Assembly: GCF_014204795.1 (NCBI RefSeq)
Contig: NZ_JACHMB010000001.1
Coordinates: 5,902,501-5,966,500 of the forward strand
DNA from: Nonomuraea jabiensis
GTDB lineage: Bacteria; Actinomycetota; Actinomycetes; Streptosporangiales; Streptosporangiaceae
Length of the DNA stretch: 64,000 bases
Reading direction: 5' to 3'
Translations under genes and position numbers: made by a program
Notes under the pieces: model-generated
The model's input: the letters and a program-made list of their open reading frames with translations, nothing else
The model's database searches: none
Told to the model about the DNA's origin: nothing
Shown here: positions 8,434 through 17,087 of the stretch, piece by piece
Layout of the letters: the number at the start of each line of letters is the position of its first letter
Position numbering within the stretch: position 1 is the stretch's first letter

Positions 8434-10353
8434 GTGTCGCGTCCGCAATCGGGGGACCACCTCGGCCAGATCGCCGCCTACCGCCTCATCCGGTTCCTCG
8501 GCGAGGGCGGGCAGGGCGTGGTCTACGTGGGCCTGAGCCCGTCGGGCGACGAGGTCGCGATCAAGGTGCTGCACGCCCGGCTCTCGGACGATCCCGAGGC
8601 GCGGCGCAGGTTCTTCAGGCAGGTGGACCTCGCCCGCCGGGTCGCCCCGTTCTGCACCGCGCGGGTGCTGGACATGGGAATGCAGGCCGACCGGCCGTAC
8701 ATCGTGAGCGAGTACGTACGCGGCGAGTCCCTCGAACGCGCGGTCAGGCAGGACGGCCCCCGCACCGGCGGCGGGCTGGAACGGCTCGCGGTCGCCACGG
8801 CGACGGCGCTGGCCGCCATCCACCGCGCCGGGGTCGTCCACCGCGACCTGAAGCCGGGCAACGTCATCCTCGGGCCCGAGGGCCCCGTGGTCATCGACTT
8901 CGGCATCTCGCGCGCGCTCGACCACGCCGTCACGCAGACCGGGGCGTTCGGCACGCCCGGGTACATGGCGCCCGAGCAGGTGAGCGGCGGGGAGGTGGGG
9001 CCGGCGGCGGACGTGTTCAGCTGGGCGGCCACGATGGTGTTCGCGGCGACGGGGCGGCGGGCGTTCGCCGGGGAGTCGGTGGCGGCGGTGCTGCACGCGC
9101 TCCTGTACGACCCGCCCGACCTGTCCGGAGTGCCCGCCCCGCTCCGGTCGCTGGTGACCACGTGCCTGGACAAGAACCCCGCCCGGCGGCTCACGGCGGA
9201 CGACCTGGTCCGCGCCCTGACCGGCGGCGACACCCTGACCCTGCCGGCCGCTCCCGAGCCTGACTTCGAGGGCACGCCATCCCGCCGGGTGCCGCGCCGC
9301 GCGGTGCTGGCCGTCGGAGCGGCCGCCGCGGCAGCGGCCGTGGCCGTGGCGATGTGGCCGCGCGAGCGGGATCCGGTACGTCCGGCCGCCCCCGCCCTCC
9401 GGTTCGGTGCGGAGCTCGGCAAGCCCCTGACCGGCCACACCAACGACGTGCGGGCGGTGTCCCTGGGCACCCTCGACGGCGTCCCCGTCACCCTGACCGG
9501 CTCGGACGACGAGACCGCCCGCCTGTGGAACCTCCGCACCTCCCAGCAGATCGGCCGGCCGCTCGCCGGCCACACCGAATGGGTCAGATCGGTCGTCCTC
9601 GACCAGCTCGACGGCGTGCCGATCGCCGTCACCGCCAGCGACGACGACACCGCCCGCGTCTGGGACCTGCCCGCCGGCGGGTCCCGCGTCCTGGCCGGGC
9701 ACGAGGGCGACGTCAAGTGCGTGGCGACCGGCCGGATCGGCGGCCGGCACGTCGCCGTCACCGCCTCCACCGACGGCACCGCCCGCGTCTGGGACCTGCG
9801 TACGGCCAAGGAGTACGGCAAACCGCTGACCGGCCACGAGGGCGGCGTGTGGGCGGTCACCGTCGGCCAGGCGGCCGGCACGACCGTGGCCGTCACCACC
9901 GGCGACGACGGGACCGTGCGCGTCTGGGACCTGGCCGCCAGGAAGCAGCTCGGCCGGTCGCTGACCGGCCACTCCGGCTGGGTGCGGTCGGTGGCGCTGG
10001 GCTTCATGAACGGCACGCCCGTGGTGGTCACCGGCGGCGAGGACATGACCGCCCGCGTCTGGGACCTGATCGCCTGGAAGCAGCTCGGCGCCCCGCTCAC
10101 CGGCCACACCGGCGTCGTGTGGTCGGTGGCGATGGGCAACCTCGACGGCACGCCCGTGGCGGTCACGGCCAGCGAGGACAGAACGGTACGCGTGTGGGAC
10201 CTGAACACCAGGAAACCGCTCGGCGCCCCGTTCACCGGGCATTCCGACTGCGTCTGGTCGGTGGCGGTGGGCCTGCTCGACGGCCGGCCGGTGGCCGTCA
10301 GCGGCAGCCGCGACCAGACCGCCCGCACCTGGAACCTCGCCCCGGTCCGCTGA
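8434..10353 (+). CDS. Membrane Ser/Thr protein kinase with WD40 propeller
   Basis: Residues 10-270 form a Hanks-type kinase: glycine loop GEGGQGVVY, catalytic Lys in VAIKVL, HRDLKPGNV, DFGISR and MAPEQ are all present. A single membrane helix (VLAVGAAAAAAAVAVAM, about 290-308) follows. The C-terminal part holds seven WD40 repeats, each with a LTGH or LAGH start and an RVWDL-type end, enough for one complete propeller on the outer face. The GTG at 8434 is preferred because AGAGGGA lies five bases upstream; an in-frame GTG at 8398 has no such site. It follows the MoxR operon after a terminator, so it is a separate transcript, but it could phosphorylate that system. Such kinases sense signals through the extracellular domain. 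Confidence 0.93.
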   Translation: MSRPQSGDHLGQIAAYRLIRFLGEGGQGVVYVGLSPSGDEVAIKVLHARLSDDPEARRRFFRQVDLARRVAPFCTARVLDMGMQADRPYIVSEYVRGESLERAVRQDGPRTGGGLERLAVATATALAAIHRAGVVHRDLKPGNVILGPEGPVVIDFGISRALDHAVTQTGAFGTPGYMAPEQVSGGEVGPAADVFSWAATMVFAATGRRAFAGESVAAVLHALLYDPPDLSGVPAPLRSLVTTCLDKNPARRLTADDLVRALTGGDTLTLPAAPEPDFEGTPSRRVPRRAVLAVGAAAAAAAVAVAMWPRERDPVRPAAPALRFGAELGKPLTGHTNDVRAVSLGTLDGVPVTLTGSDDETARLWNLRTSQQIGRPLAGHTEWVRSVVLDQLDGVPIAVTASDDDTARVWDLPAGGSRVLAGHEGDVKCVATGRIGGRHVAVTASTDGTARVWDLRTAKEYGKPLTGHEGGVWAVTVGQAAGTTVAVTTGDDGTVRVWDLAARKQLGRSLTGHSGWVRSVALGFMNGTPVVVTGGEDMTARVWDLIAWKQLGAPLTGHTGVVWSVAMGNLDGTPVAVTASEDRTVRVWDLNTRKPLGAPFTGHSDCVWSVAVGLLDGRPVAVSGSRDQTARTWNLAPVR

Positions 10354-10377
10354 CCGCGATCCGCGACGTTTCCGTGG

Positions 10378-10659
10378 TCAGGCACGCGCTCCGGCGGGCG
10401 TCCGCATCTCGCGTTCCATGCGCTGGAACTCCTGGGGCAGCTCCTCCCGCGTCTCCTCGATACGCACGGCGGTGCCGAGCGCGAACAGCGCGGGAGCCCA
10501 CTGCCCGACGAAGATGCCCCACCGGTCGGCCCGGTCGATGCCGGCGCGCTCGTACTTGAGCGAGGCGGTCCAGGCCGCGACCGACAGCCCTATCGAGGCC
10601 AGGCCTGCCGCGTACAGCATGCTGGACCGGATCCCCATCTTGTGGAGCGTTCTGATCAT
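10378..10659 (-). CDS. Small membrane protein, function unknown
   Basis: This is a 93-residue protein with two likely membrane helices: MLYAAGLASIGLSVAAW and a weaker one around GIFVGQWAPALFALG. The C-terminus is charged and helical (EETREELPQEFQRMERE). The ATG at 10659 has AGGGGGA five bases upstream. Open frame continues far upstream on the same strand but that is a shadow of the MFS gene. I do not recognise a family. It sits between the kinase gene (convergent) and the MFS transporter, separated from the latter by about 125 bp. Confidence 0.72.
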   Translation of the reverse strand: MIRTLHKMGIRSSMLYAAGLASIGLSVAAWTASLKYERAGIDRADRWGIFVGQWAPALFALGTAVRIEETREELPQEFQRMEREMRTPAGARA

Positions 10660-10784
10660 GGCGTTCCCCCTGAGAGCGAGCGAATGTTGCTGCCTACGCC
10701 TCGCTGCCCGCGACGGGTGGACCGATGTGGCGGTTGCCGGAAGATTGACGTCCGGGGGTGGGGTCTTTGCTGTGTGGTCGCGGC

Positions 10785-11918
10785 TCACGCTCCGCCGTCG
10801 CGGGGCAGCGTCTCCCTGCGGTGGAGCGCGATGGCCAGGCCGATCCCCAGGGCGGCGGTCACCACCAGGAACGCCGGGCCGCCGCCGTAGCGGTCGCCGA
10901 GAGGGCCGGCCAGCGTCGCGCCCGCGGCACTGCCGATCTGCCCGGCGGTCGTCAGCCAGCCGAACAACGTGCTGCTGCGCCCGCCGGCGACCTGGGCCGC
11001 CAGGTGGTCGTTGGTGGCCAGCCACGGCGAGAGCGCGACGCCGAACAGGGTGATCGCAACGGCCATCGCCGCGATCGTGGTCGGCATGGCCAGTGGCAGC
11101 GAGGTCGCGGCGAGCGTTGCGAGCAGCCACAGGTAGCGGTCGCGCTGAGGACCGTGCGCGCCGCGCGCCGCCATGATCAGACCTCCGGCGAGGCTGCCGG
11201 CCGACCAGAGCGCGACCAGGAGGCCGGACTGGTGCGGCGCGCCGGCGTGGGCGGCGAAGGCGGGCAGGAGCACCCACATCGCGCCCATGCAGATCCAGTA
11301 GGCGAGGTAGGTGGCGCCGAGAGTGCGTACGGCGGGGATGGCCAGCAAGGACGGCCCGGCGGGGTGGACCCGGTGCGCCAGGGCGGGCACGAGCGCGATC
11401 CCGGCCGCCAGGGCGACCGCGCCGATCAGCGCGCTGGCGACGAGCGCGGCGGCGGGACCGGCGAGCGCCACCCAGCCGCTCACCCATAAGGGCGATCCGA
11501 TGTAGACGGTCTCGACCGCGACGGCGTTGACGGCGTAGGCCCTGGACGGGTCGCCGGAGGAGGTGAGGTGGGGCAGCATCGAGCGGACGCTGCTGGAGAT
11601 CGGTGGCGTGCACAGTCCCGACAGGGCCGCCGCGCCGATGGTCTGCAGCGGGCCGTGACTGGCCGCGAGGGCCAGCTCGGCGGCGAGGAAGAGCGTGCCT
11701 GAGACGATCAGAACGCGCCGGTCGCCGAAGCGCGGCAGGCCGCGCGACCACCACGGCGCCGACAGCGCCATGCCCGTGGCCGCCGCTCCACTGGCGAGTC
11801 CGGCAGTGGTGAAGCCGCCTGCCTCGGCTCCCACCAGCGCGATGAGCAGCGGCCGCATCGCGACGGGCAGTTGCGCGAGGTTGAGGCAGACAATCAGCCC
11901 GAAAAGGCATACATTCAT
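10785..11918 (-). CDS. MFS transporter, MarR-linked efflux type
   Basis: This 377-residue protein has about eleven to twelve hydrophobic helices and a DRRVLIV loop after helix 2-3 and RYGGGPAFLVV late in the chain, typical of a small major facilitator exporter. Divergent pairing with a MarR repressor suggests drug or metabolite efflux that is induced by its substrate. The ATG at 11918 is only five bases from the ATG of the MarR gene, and both lie inside a perfect palindrome, so the mRNA is probably leaderless. No better internal start keeps the first membrane helix intact. Confidence 0.85.
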   Translation of the reverse strand: MNVCLFGLIVCLNLAQLPVAMRPLLIALVGAEAGGFTTAGLASGAAATGMALSAPWWSRGLPRFGDRRVLIVSGTLFLAAELALAASHGPLQTIGAAALSGLCTPPISSSVRSMLPHLTSSGDPSRAYAVNAVAVETVYIGSPLWVSGWVALAGPAAALVASALIGAVALAAGIALVPALAHRVHPAGPSLLAIPAVRTLGATYLAYWICMGAMWVLLPAFAAHAGAPHQSGLLVALWSAGSLAGGLIMAARGAHGPQRDRYLWLLATLAATSLPLAMPTTIAAMAVAITLFGVALSPWLATNDHLAAQVAGGRSSTLFGWLTTAGQIGSAAGATLAGPLGDRYGGGPAFLVVTAALGIGLAIALHRRETLPRDGGA

Positions 11919-11930
11919 AAGTTATGAATG
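11912..11930. promoter_or_regulatory. 19-bp palindrome containing both divergent start codons
   Basis: CATTCATAA and its exact complement TTATGAATG flank a single central G. The ATG of the MarR gene (11924-11926) and the ATG of the MFS gene (11918-11916, minus strand) are both inside the palindrome. A TACATT at 11910-11915 and the symmetric TTCATT on the other strand could be -10 elements for leaderless transcripts. A MarR dimer bound here would block both genes at once. Confidence 0.75.
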
Positions 11931-12427
11931 AACGGGATCAGCATGCCGCAAACCTGCTGGGCGCATCCGCGCTGCTCGTGGCGGGTATGGTCCGGGAGGC
12001 GGTGACCGCCTCGGTCGGCGCGGGCGGCTCGCTGGGCGAGGCATTGATCGCCATCAAGGATCAGCCGGGCCGCACGGCGGACTGGCTGGCCACCGTGTTG
12101 CAGATCTCCCAGCCCGGCACGGCGCACCTGATCCGCCGGCTGACCGAGCAGGGGTGGGTCGTGCGCGGCAGCGAAGGACGCGCCCGCCCGCTGCGCCTCA
12201 CCCCCGAAGGCGAGCGCGTGGCGGCGGCGGCGCTGGAGGCCCGGCAGGCCGTCGTGCAGCGGTTGGTCGATCGGCTGACCGGCGAGCAGCGCGAGCAGCT
12301 GGTGGCGATCGCCGGTGCGCTGCTCGGGCCGGAGGCGCGCAGCGAGGAAACGCTGGCCAGGCTGTGCCGGCTGTGCGACCGGGCCACGTGCTGCGAATGC
12401 CCCGTCTATGAGGGATTGCGGGGGTGA
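11924..12427 (+). CDS. MarR-family repressor with Cys-rich C-terminus
   Basis: This 167-residue protein has a winged helix with QPGRTADWLATVLQISQPGTAHLIRRL as recognition region and a wing around GSEGRARPLRLT. Helices at both ends would form the dimer interface. The last 20 residues hold five cysteines (CRLCDRATCCECP), a pattern that could bind metal or sense oxidants. That part is unusual for minimal MarR proteins but occurs in some actinomycete members. The start is the ATG inside the palindrome at 11912-11930, probably leaderless. It is divergent from the MFS exporter and is its likely repressor. Confidence 0.88.
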   Translation: MNERDQHAANLLGASALLVAGMVREAVTASVGAGGSLGEALIAIKDQPGRTADWLATVLQISQPGTAHLIRRLTEQGWVVRGSEGRARPLRLTPEGERVAAAALEARQAVVQRLVDRLTGEQREQLVAIAGALLGPEARSEETLARLCRLCDRATCCECPVYEGLRG

Positions 12428-12604
12428 TCGGCCGTTCCGGCACCGCGTGCGCAGCCCGCGCGGGCCGGCAGCCCGGCCGGCCCACGCGGTGTCCCTGCTG
12501 CCGGTGACGCATCCTTTCTCGTCGGCGCCTAAGCGCGATCACCGCTCACATCCGGAGATACGGGGAGGATGCGAGAGGGGTTCACGCTTGGCCGGAAGAA
12601 TTGA

Positions 12605-13522
12605 TCAGTGCAGCTCAGGCGGGGCGGCGTCGAAGACGAGGCGCGGCGGGTGACCGCCGAACAGCTCGCTGACGGTGACGAACCGGTAGCCCCGCCCGGC
12701 CAGCTTCCGCAGCACGCGCGGGATGGCCCGCACGGTCGTCGGGTGGATGTCGTGGAACAGGACGACACTGCCGGGCCGCACCGCCCTGAGCGCCCGGCGG
12801 GCCACCCTGGCGCTGCTGCGGTAGCGCCAGTCCAGGGTGTCCACGCTCCACAGCACCATCGGCCGGCCGGTCTGGCGGCGCACGGTGGCGTTGAACGCCC
12901 CGTACGGCGGGCGCACGAGCCGGGGCACCACGCCCGTGACCGCCCTGATCGCCTGGTCGGTGCGGCCGAGCTGGGAGCGCACCCGGGCGGGCGACAGCAT
13001 CGTCAGGTCGGGGTGCGACCAGGTGTGATTGCCGATCTCGTGCCCGGCCGCGGCGGTGCGGTGCAGGACGCCGGGGTACGCCACGACGTTGCCGCCCACG
13101 ACGAAGAACGTGGCGCGGGCGCGGTAGGCGGCCAGGTAGGCCAGCAGCGTGTCGGTGTAGGGGCCGGGGCCGTCGTCGAACGTGAGCGCCACGCACTTGA
13201 CGCGGCGGCAGTCGACGCGGGGCCGCGGCCGGGCCTCGGTCCTGTCGTCGGGGGCGAACAGCGCCGCCGCACCCGGCACCGCACCCTGCGCGCCGGATGC
13301 CGCCGCGCTCGACGCCGCGCTCGACGCCGCGCTCGACGCCGCGCCCGACGCCGCGCTCGACATCGCGCCCGGTGGCGGCGCCGCGTGGGCGGCCTGGGAA
13401 GGCGCCGCCAGCGCGCTCGCGCCGCAGGTCATCGCCACCAGCACAGCCGTGGCGACCGTCCTGGCCGTCCCTCGCCTGGCCCCGCCCAGGAAGGGCGGGC
13501 GTGACCTCGCACCGATGTCCAT
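12605..13522 (-). CDS. Secreted polysaccharide deacetylase (CE4, NodB type)
   Basis: This is a 305-residue exported enzyme that would remove N-acetyl groups from chitin or peptidoglycan-type glycans. All five NodB motifs are visible: TFDDGPGPYT, HTWSHPDL (metal His pair), RPPYGAFN, LWSVDTLDWR and VLFHDIHPTT. The N-terminus has a twin-Arg-like or Sec signal (ARRGTARTVATAVLVAMTCG) followed by a low-complexity Ser/Ala linker encoded by five 12-bp repeats. The ATG at 13522 is chosen over one at 13612 because AAGGGGG lies four to five bases upstream. Gene is divergent from the GH15 gene, with 213 bp between. Confidence 0.92.
   Translation of the reverse strand: MDIGARSRPPFLGGARRGTARTVATAVLVAMTCGASALAAPSQAAHAAPPPGAMSSAASGAASSAASSAASSAAASGAQGAVPGAAALFAPDDRTEARPRPRVDCRRVKCVALTFDDGPGPYTDTLLAYLAAYRARATFFVVGGNVVAYPGVLHRTAAAGHEIGNHTWSHPDLTMLSPARVRSQLGRTDQAIRAVTGVVPRLVRPPYGAFNATVRRQTGRPMVLWSVDTLDWRYRSSARVARRALRAVRPGSVVLFHDIHPTTVRAIPRVLRKLAGRGYRFVTVSELFGGHPPRLVFDAAPPELH
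13302..13361. repeat. Five tandem 12-bp repeats in the deacetylase linker
   Basis: The unit GCCGCGCTCGAC occurs five times in a row (one copy has a T-to-C change). On the coding strand each unit encodes Ala-Ser-Ser-Ala, giving a flexible linker between signal peptide and catalytic domain. The repeat number is likely to vary by slippage without breaking the frame. Confidence 0.9.
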
Positions 13523-13674
13523 CGATCCCCCTTGCGCGCCGCCCCCGGCGCGTCTTCCATAGTGACGACCCCGGTGGGGATCGTTCCACTGAGTACGACA
13601 ACCGCCGCCCACTCCTGGTTCGCCGGAGACCGCTTTCCAGATGACGGAACCCGGGCGCGACCGGCCCTATGGGC

Positions 13675-13703
13675 TTGACAGGGGGGTGGGGCTGGTCTTG
13701 TCT
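13675..13703 (+). promoter_or_regulatory. Possible promoter of the GH15 gene
   Basis: TTGACA at 13675-13680 is followed after 17 bp by TTGTCT (13698-13703), a weak -10. The transcript would start about 25 bp before the ATG at 13736, leaving room for the GGAGGGG ribosome site at 13721-13727. Confidence 0.4.
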
Positions 13704-13735
13704 CTACCCATCGGTGGTCTGGAGGGGAGCCCGGC

Positions 13736-16700
13736 ATGCCTGCGATCCGACGGTCCGTCCTTGCCCTGATCGTCTCCGCCGCGCTGGTCGCCGTACCGGT
13801 CGATCCCGTCCTGGCCGCGGCCCCCGCGCCGGGCGCGCCCGGCACGCCCTCCCACTTCGGCCTGGCCCGCAAGGACTGCGTGGGCACGGCCACCGGCAGG
13901 ACCTCCAAGGTCTGGTACACCGTCGCGGGCGGCGTCCTGTCCGACGTGTACGAGCCCACGATCGACAACACGAACGTCGAGACCATGCAGTTCGTCGTGA
14001 CCGACGGCAAGACGTTCACCGAACTGCAGGCCCGCGACACCACGTACCAGGTGAGCACCGACCGTTCCGGCATGACCTGCACCATCACCTCCGCGAGCAG
14101 GAGCGGCCGCTACCGCCTGACCACCACCTACGTCACCGACCCCGACCGCGACGCCGTGGTGGTGCGCACCCGGCTCCAGCCCGCCGGCCTCCGGCTGTAC
14201 GTGCGGCTGGACGCGAGCGTGAACGGCAACGGCGGCGGCGGGCAGCCCAACGGCGGCCCCGACACCGGCGTGGTCGACGGCCCCACCGGCGCCCCCGTGA
14301 TCTCCGACGACAACACCGAGACCTCCGCCCCCGCCCGAGACTACGCCGTGCCCACCCACCTGGCGCTGCGGGCCGAGCGGCGGCTGCCGCAGGCGAGCGT
14401 CGGCTACGCGGGCACGTCCGGCGACGGTGCCGCCCAGCTCGACGCCGCCCGCGAGCTCACCCCCTACCCGCAGGCCCCGGCCGGGAACGTGGTCGCCACC
14501 GCCAGGCTGCCGATCGACGGGAAGGGCGAGGTGACGTTCGCGCTCGGGTTCGGGCGGACCAGGGCCGCCGCGCTGCGGACCGCGGGCGAGGCCGCCGCCC
14601 GGCCGTTCGAGAGCACCCGCGCCCGCTACGAGTCCGGCTGGGCCGCCTACGACGCGCGCCTGCGCAGAGCGCCGGGCGAGCACGCCGACCTCTACCGGCT
14701 GTCCGCGAACGTGCTCAAGGCCGGCGAGGACAAGACGTTCCCCGGCGCGGTCGTGGCGTCCCTGGCCAGCCCCTGGGGGCAGGCGGTGGGCGCGGGCGAC
14801 CTGGTCGGCGGCAAGGCGGTCTACTTCGGCTCCTATCGCGAGGTGTTCGCCCGCGACCTGTACGAGGCGTTCACCGGCTTCCTGGCCGCCGGCGACGTGG
14901 CCACGGCCCGCGACACCGCCCGCTTCCTGCTGGAACGTCAGCAGCTGCCCGACGGCAGGATGCCACGCAACTCGCTGCTGAACGGCAGGCCGGCGCCCGA
15001 CTCCGGCGGTGACCAGCTCGACGAGACCGCGTACCCGATCCTGATGGCCTACCAGTCGGGACTCACCGGGGTGTGGGAGCGCGTGCGGGCGGCGGCCGAC
15101 TTCCTGGTGGCGCACGGACCGGCGTTCGGCGTGGAGCGGTGGGAGGAGCAGTCGGGCCACTCGCCGTCCACGATCGCGGCCGAGATCGCCGGGCTCGTCG
15201 CGGCGGGCGAGCTGGCCGCCCGGGCCGGCGACCAGGCCAGGGCCCGGATCTACCGGGACACGGCCGACCACTTCGCCCGCTCGATCAAGTCGTGGACGGT
15301 CACGACCACCGGCCCGTACGCCGCGCGCTACTTCCTGCGCCTGTCACGCGGCGGCGACCCGAACGCGGCGGAGTCGTACAACCTGGGCAACGGCGGTCCC
15401 ACCGAGGACCAGCGGAGGGTGGTGGACGCGGGCTTCCTCGAGCTCACCCGGCTCGGCATCCTGCCCGCCGACGACCCCGACGTGCTGGCCAGCCTGCCGG
15501 TGGTGGACCGCGTGCTCAGGCGTACGACGGCGAGCGGCCCCGGCTGGTACCGCTACGGCTCCGACACCGCGGGCACCGAGGACGGCTACGGCGACTGCCA
15601 CGAGCCCGACCCCACCTCGTGCGCGCCGTCGGGCCGGCCCTGGCCCACCGGCAACACGGGCTCCGGTCACGTGTGGCCGGTGCTCGCGGGCGAGCGGGCC
15701 GAGCAGGCGCTCCAGACCTGTGATGGATCCGCAGCGGAGCGAGGACATCCATCACAGACCTCCGAGCAAGGCTCGGCAATCAGACGCTGTGACTCGAGGA
15801 CGGCGGCCACGCTGCTGGCGGCCATGCGGGCCATGTCGTCGGGCACCGGCCTGATCCCCGAGCAGGCGTGGGAGAACCCGGACCTGGCCGCCTCGCCGTA
15901 CGGCACCGACCCGGCCACCGCCTCGATCGGGTTCCGCGACGGCGGCCCGGCGGGCTCGGCGTCCCCGCTGACCTGGGCCCAGGCCCAGGTCGTCCGGCTG
16001 GTCCTGGCGCTCGGCTCCACCCGCCCCGTCGAGCAGCCGGACGTCGTACGGCTCCGCTACGCCGCCCGCGGCCTGCCCCAGGCGGCCCCGCTGGCCGTCA
16101 CCGCCCCCGCGGACGGCACGGCGGTCGCGGGCACGTCGGCGACCGTGGCGGGCACCGCGTCACCGGGGGCGCGGGTGGAGGTCGCGGCCACGCCCGTCGA
16201 CACCGGCGCGCCCACCCGGGTCGTCTCCGTACGCGCCGGGTCGGACGGCGCCTTCACCGCCCAGGCACCCGTGTCGTTCGGCGAGGTCGTGCTCACCGTG
16301 ACGGCCACCGCACCGGACGGCCGCACCGCCTACGCCCGGCGCACGGTCGTCGGGGACATCGTGGGCGCCACGACCGTGCTCGACGTGGCCGATCCGGAGG
16401 GCGACGACAACGGGCCCGGCACGTACGCGTACCCGACCGCCGGGGACTTCCACCCCGGGGCGTTCGACCTGCGCAGGTTCCAGGTGATCACGGACGCGAC
16501 GACCGTCTACCTGCGGGCCGAGCTGCGCGATCTCAGCCCGACGTTCGGCAACCAGATGGGCGCCCAGCTGCTCGACGTCTACGTACAGGACCCGGCCGTG
16601 GCCACGCGGTCGGACGGCGCGGCGTTCCCCCAGCGCAACTACCGCCTGGGGGACGCCTGGTCGCAGCGGGTGGAGGTGCAGGGCTTCGCGGCCCCGGTCT

Positions 16701-17062
16701 GGGTGACGGCCGCGGGCGCGGCCCAGGCGGGCGCGGCCGTGCGCTCGTCCGGGACGGCGCGGACCATCACGGTCGCCCTGCCCAGGGCCGCCTTCGGGAC
16801 GCCCGGCCCCGGGTGGCGCTTCGCCGTGGTGCTCGCCGGGCAGGACGGCTTCAGCGCCGACCAGGCCCGGGGGTTCGCGGCGACGCCGCAGCCGTACCAG
16901 TTCGGCGTCTGCGCCCAGGGCGGCACCGGGCCGCTGTGCTCGGCAGACCCCGGCACGGTGCCCAAGGCGCTCGACGTGCTCGTCCCCGCGGGGCAGTCCC
17001 AGGCGGACGTGCTCAACCCGCTCCTCGGTCCGGTCACGGTCCCCGCCGTCGCGGTGCCGTGA
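13736..17062 (+). CDS. Secreted GH15 glucodextranase/glucoamylase-like enzyme
   Basis: This is an exported glycosidase of 1108 residues. After the signal peptide (VLALIVSAALVAVPV) come a beta-sandwich domain, an (alpha/alpha)6 GH15 catalytic domain, a bacterial Ig-like segment (about 780-860) and a C-terminal DOMON-like glucodextranase domain beginning TTVLDVADPEGDDNGPGTY. The acid is probably in RWEEQSGHSPST (Glu near 470) and the base in HVWPVLAGERAE (Glu653). A 69-bp palindromic element adds 23 residues (662-684) a few residues after the base, without breaking the frame. The product would split alpha-1,6- or alpha-1,4-glucans outside the cell. Whether the inserted version is active is unknown. 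Confidence 0.9.
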   Translation: MPAIRRSVLALIVSAALVAVPVDPVLAAAPAPGAPGTPSHFGLARKDCVGTATGRTSKVWYTVAGGVLSDVYEPTIDNTNVETMQFVVTDGKTFTELQARDTTYQVSTDRSGMTCTITSASRSGRYRLTTTYVTDPDRDAVVVRTRLQPAGLRLYVRLDASVNGNGGGGQPNGGPDTGVVDGPTGAPVISDDNTETSAPARDYAVPTHLALRAERRLPQASVGYAGTSGDGAAQLDAARELTPYPQAPAGNVVATARLPIDGKGEVTFALGFGRTRAAALRTAGEAAARPFESTRARYESGWAAYDARLRRAPGEHADLYRLSANVLKAGEDKTFPGAVVASLASPWGQAVGAGDLVGGKAVYFGSYREVFARDLYEAFTGFLAAGDVATARDTARFLLERQQLPDGRMPRNSLLNGRPAPDSGGDQLDETAYPILMAYQSGLTGVWERVRAAADFLVAHGPAFGVERWEEQSGHSPSTIAAEIAGLVAAGELAARAGDQARARIYRDTADHFARSIKSWTVTTTGPYAARYFLRLSRGGDPNAAESYNLGNGGPTEDQRRVVDAGFLELTRLGILPADDPDVLASLPVVDRVLRRTTASGPGWYRYGSDTAGTEDGYGDCHEPDPTSCAPSGRPWPTGNTGSGHVWPVLAGERAEQALQTCDGSAAERGHPSQTSEQGSAIRRCDSRTAATLLAAMRAMSSGTGLIPEQAWENPDLAASPYGTDPATASIGFRDGGPAGSASPLTWAQAQVVRLVLALGSTRPVEQPDVVRLRYAARGLPQAAPLAVTAPADGTAVAGTSATVAGTASPGARVEVAATPVDTGAPTRVVSVRAGSDGAFTAQAPVSFGEVVLTVTATAPDGRTAYARRTVVGDIVGATTVLDVADPEGDDNGPGTYAYPTAGDFHPGAFDLRRFQVITDATTVYLRAELRDLSPTFGNQMGAQLLDVYVQDPAVATRSDGAAFPQRNYRLGDAWSQRVEVQGFAAPVWVTAAGAAQAGAAVRSSGTARTITVALPRAAFGTPGPGWRFAVVLAGQDGFSADQARGFAATPQPYQFGVCAQGGTGPLCSADPGTVPKALDVLVPAGQSQADVLNPLLGPVTVPAVAVP
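15713..15792. repeat. 69-bp in-frame palindromic insertion inside the GH15 gene
   Basis: The direct repeats CAGACCTGTGA (15713-15723) and CAGACGCTGTGA (15781-15792) flank a segment with two hairpins: an 11-bp stem CTGTGATGGAT (15718-15728 with 15747-15757) and a 6-bp stem CCGAGC/GCTCGG (15762-15776). Removing 69 bp between the repeats restores a run QTCDSRTAATLL that fits the family better. The element has visibly lower GC than its surroundings. The insertion is 23 codons long with no stop. Confidence 0.7.
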
Positions 17063-17087
17063 CGAACCCTGCGGCGCGGCGGGCCCG

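Noticed and set aside
15713..15792. GH15 gene as a broken pseudogene
   Set aside because: The inserted segment keeps the reading frame and adds no stop, and the downstream domains are intact.
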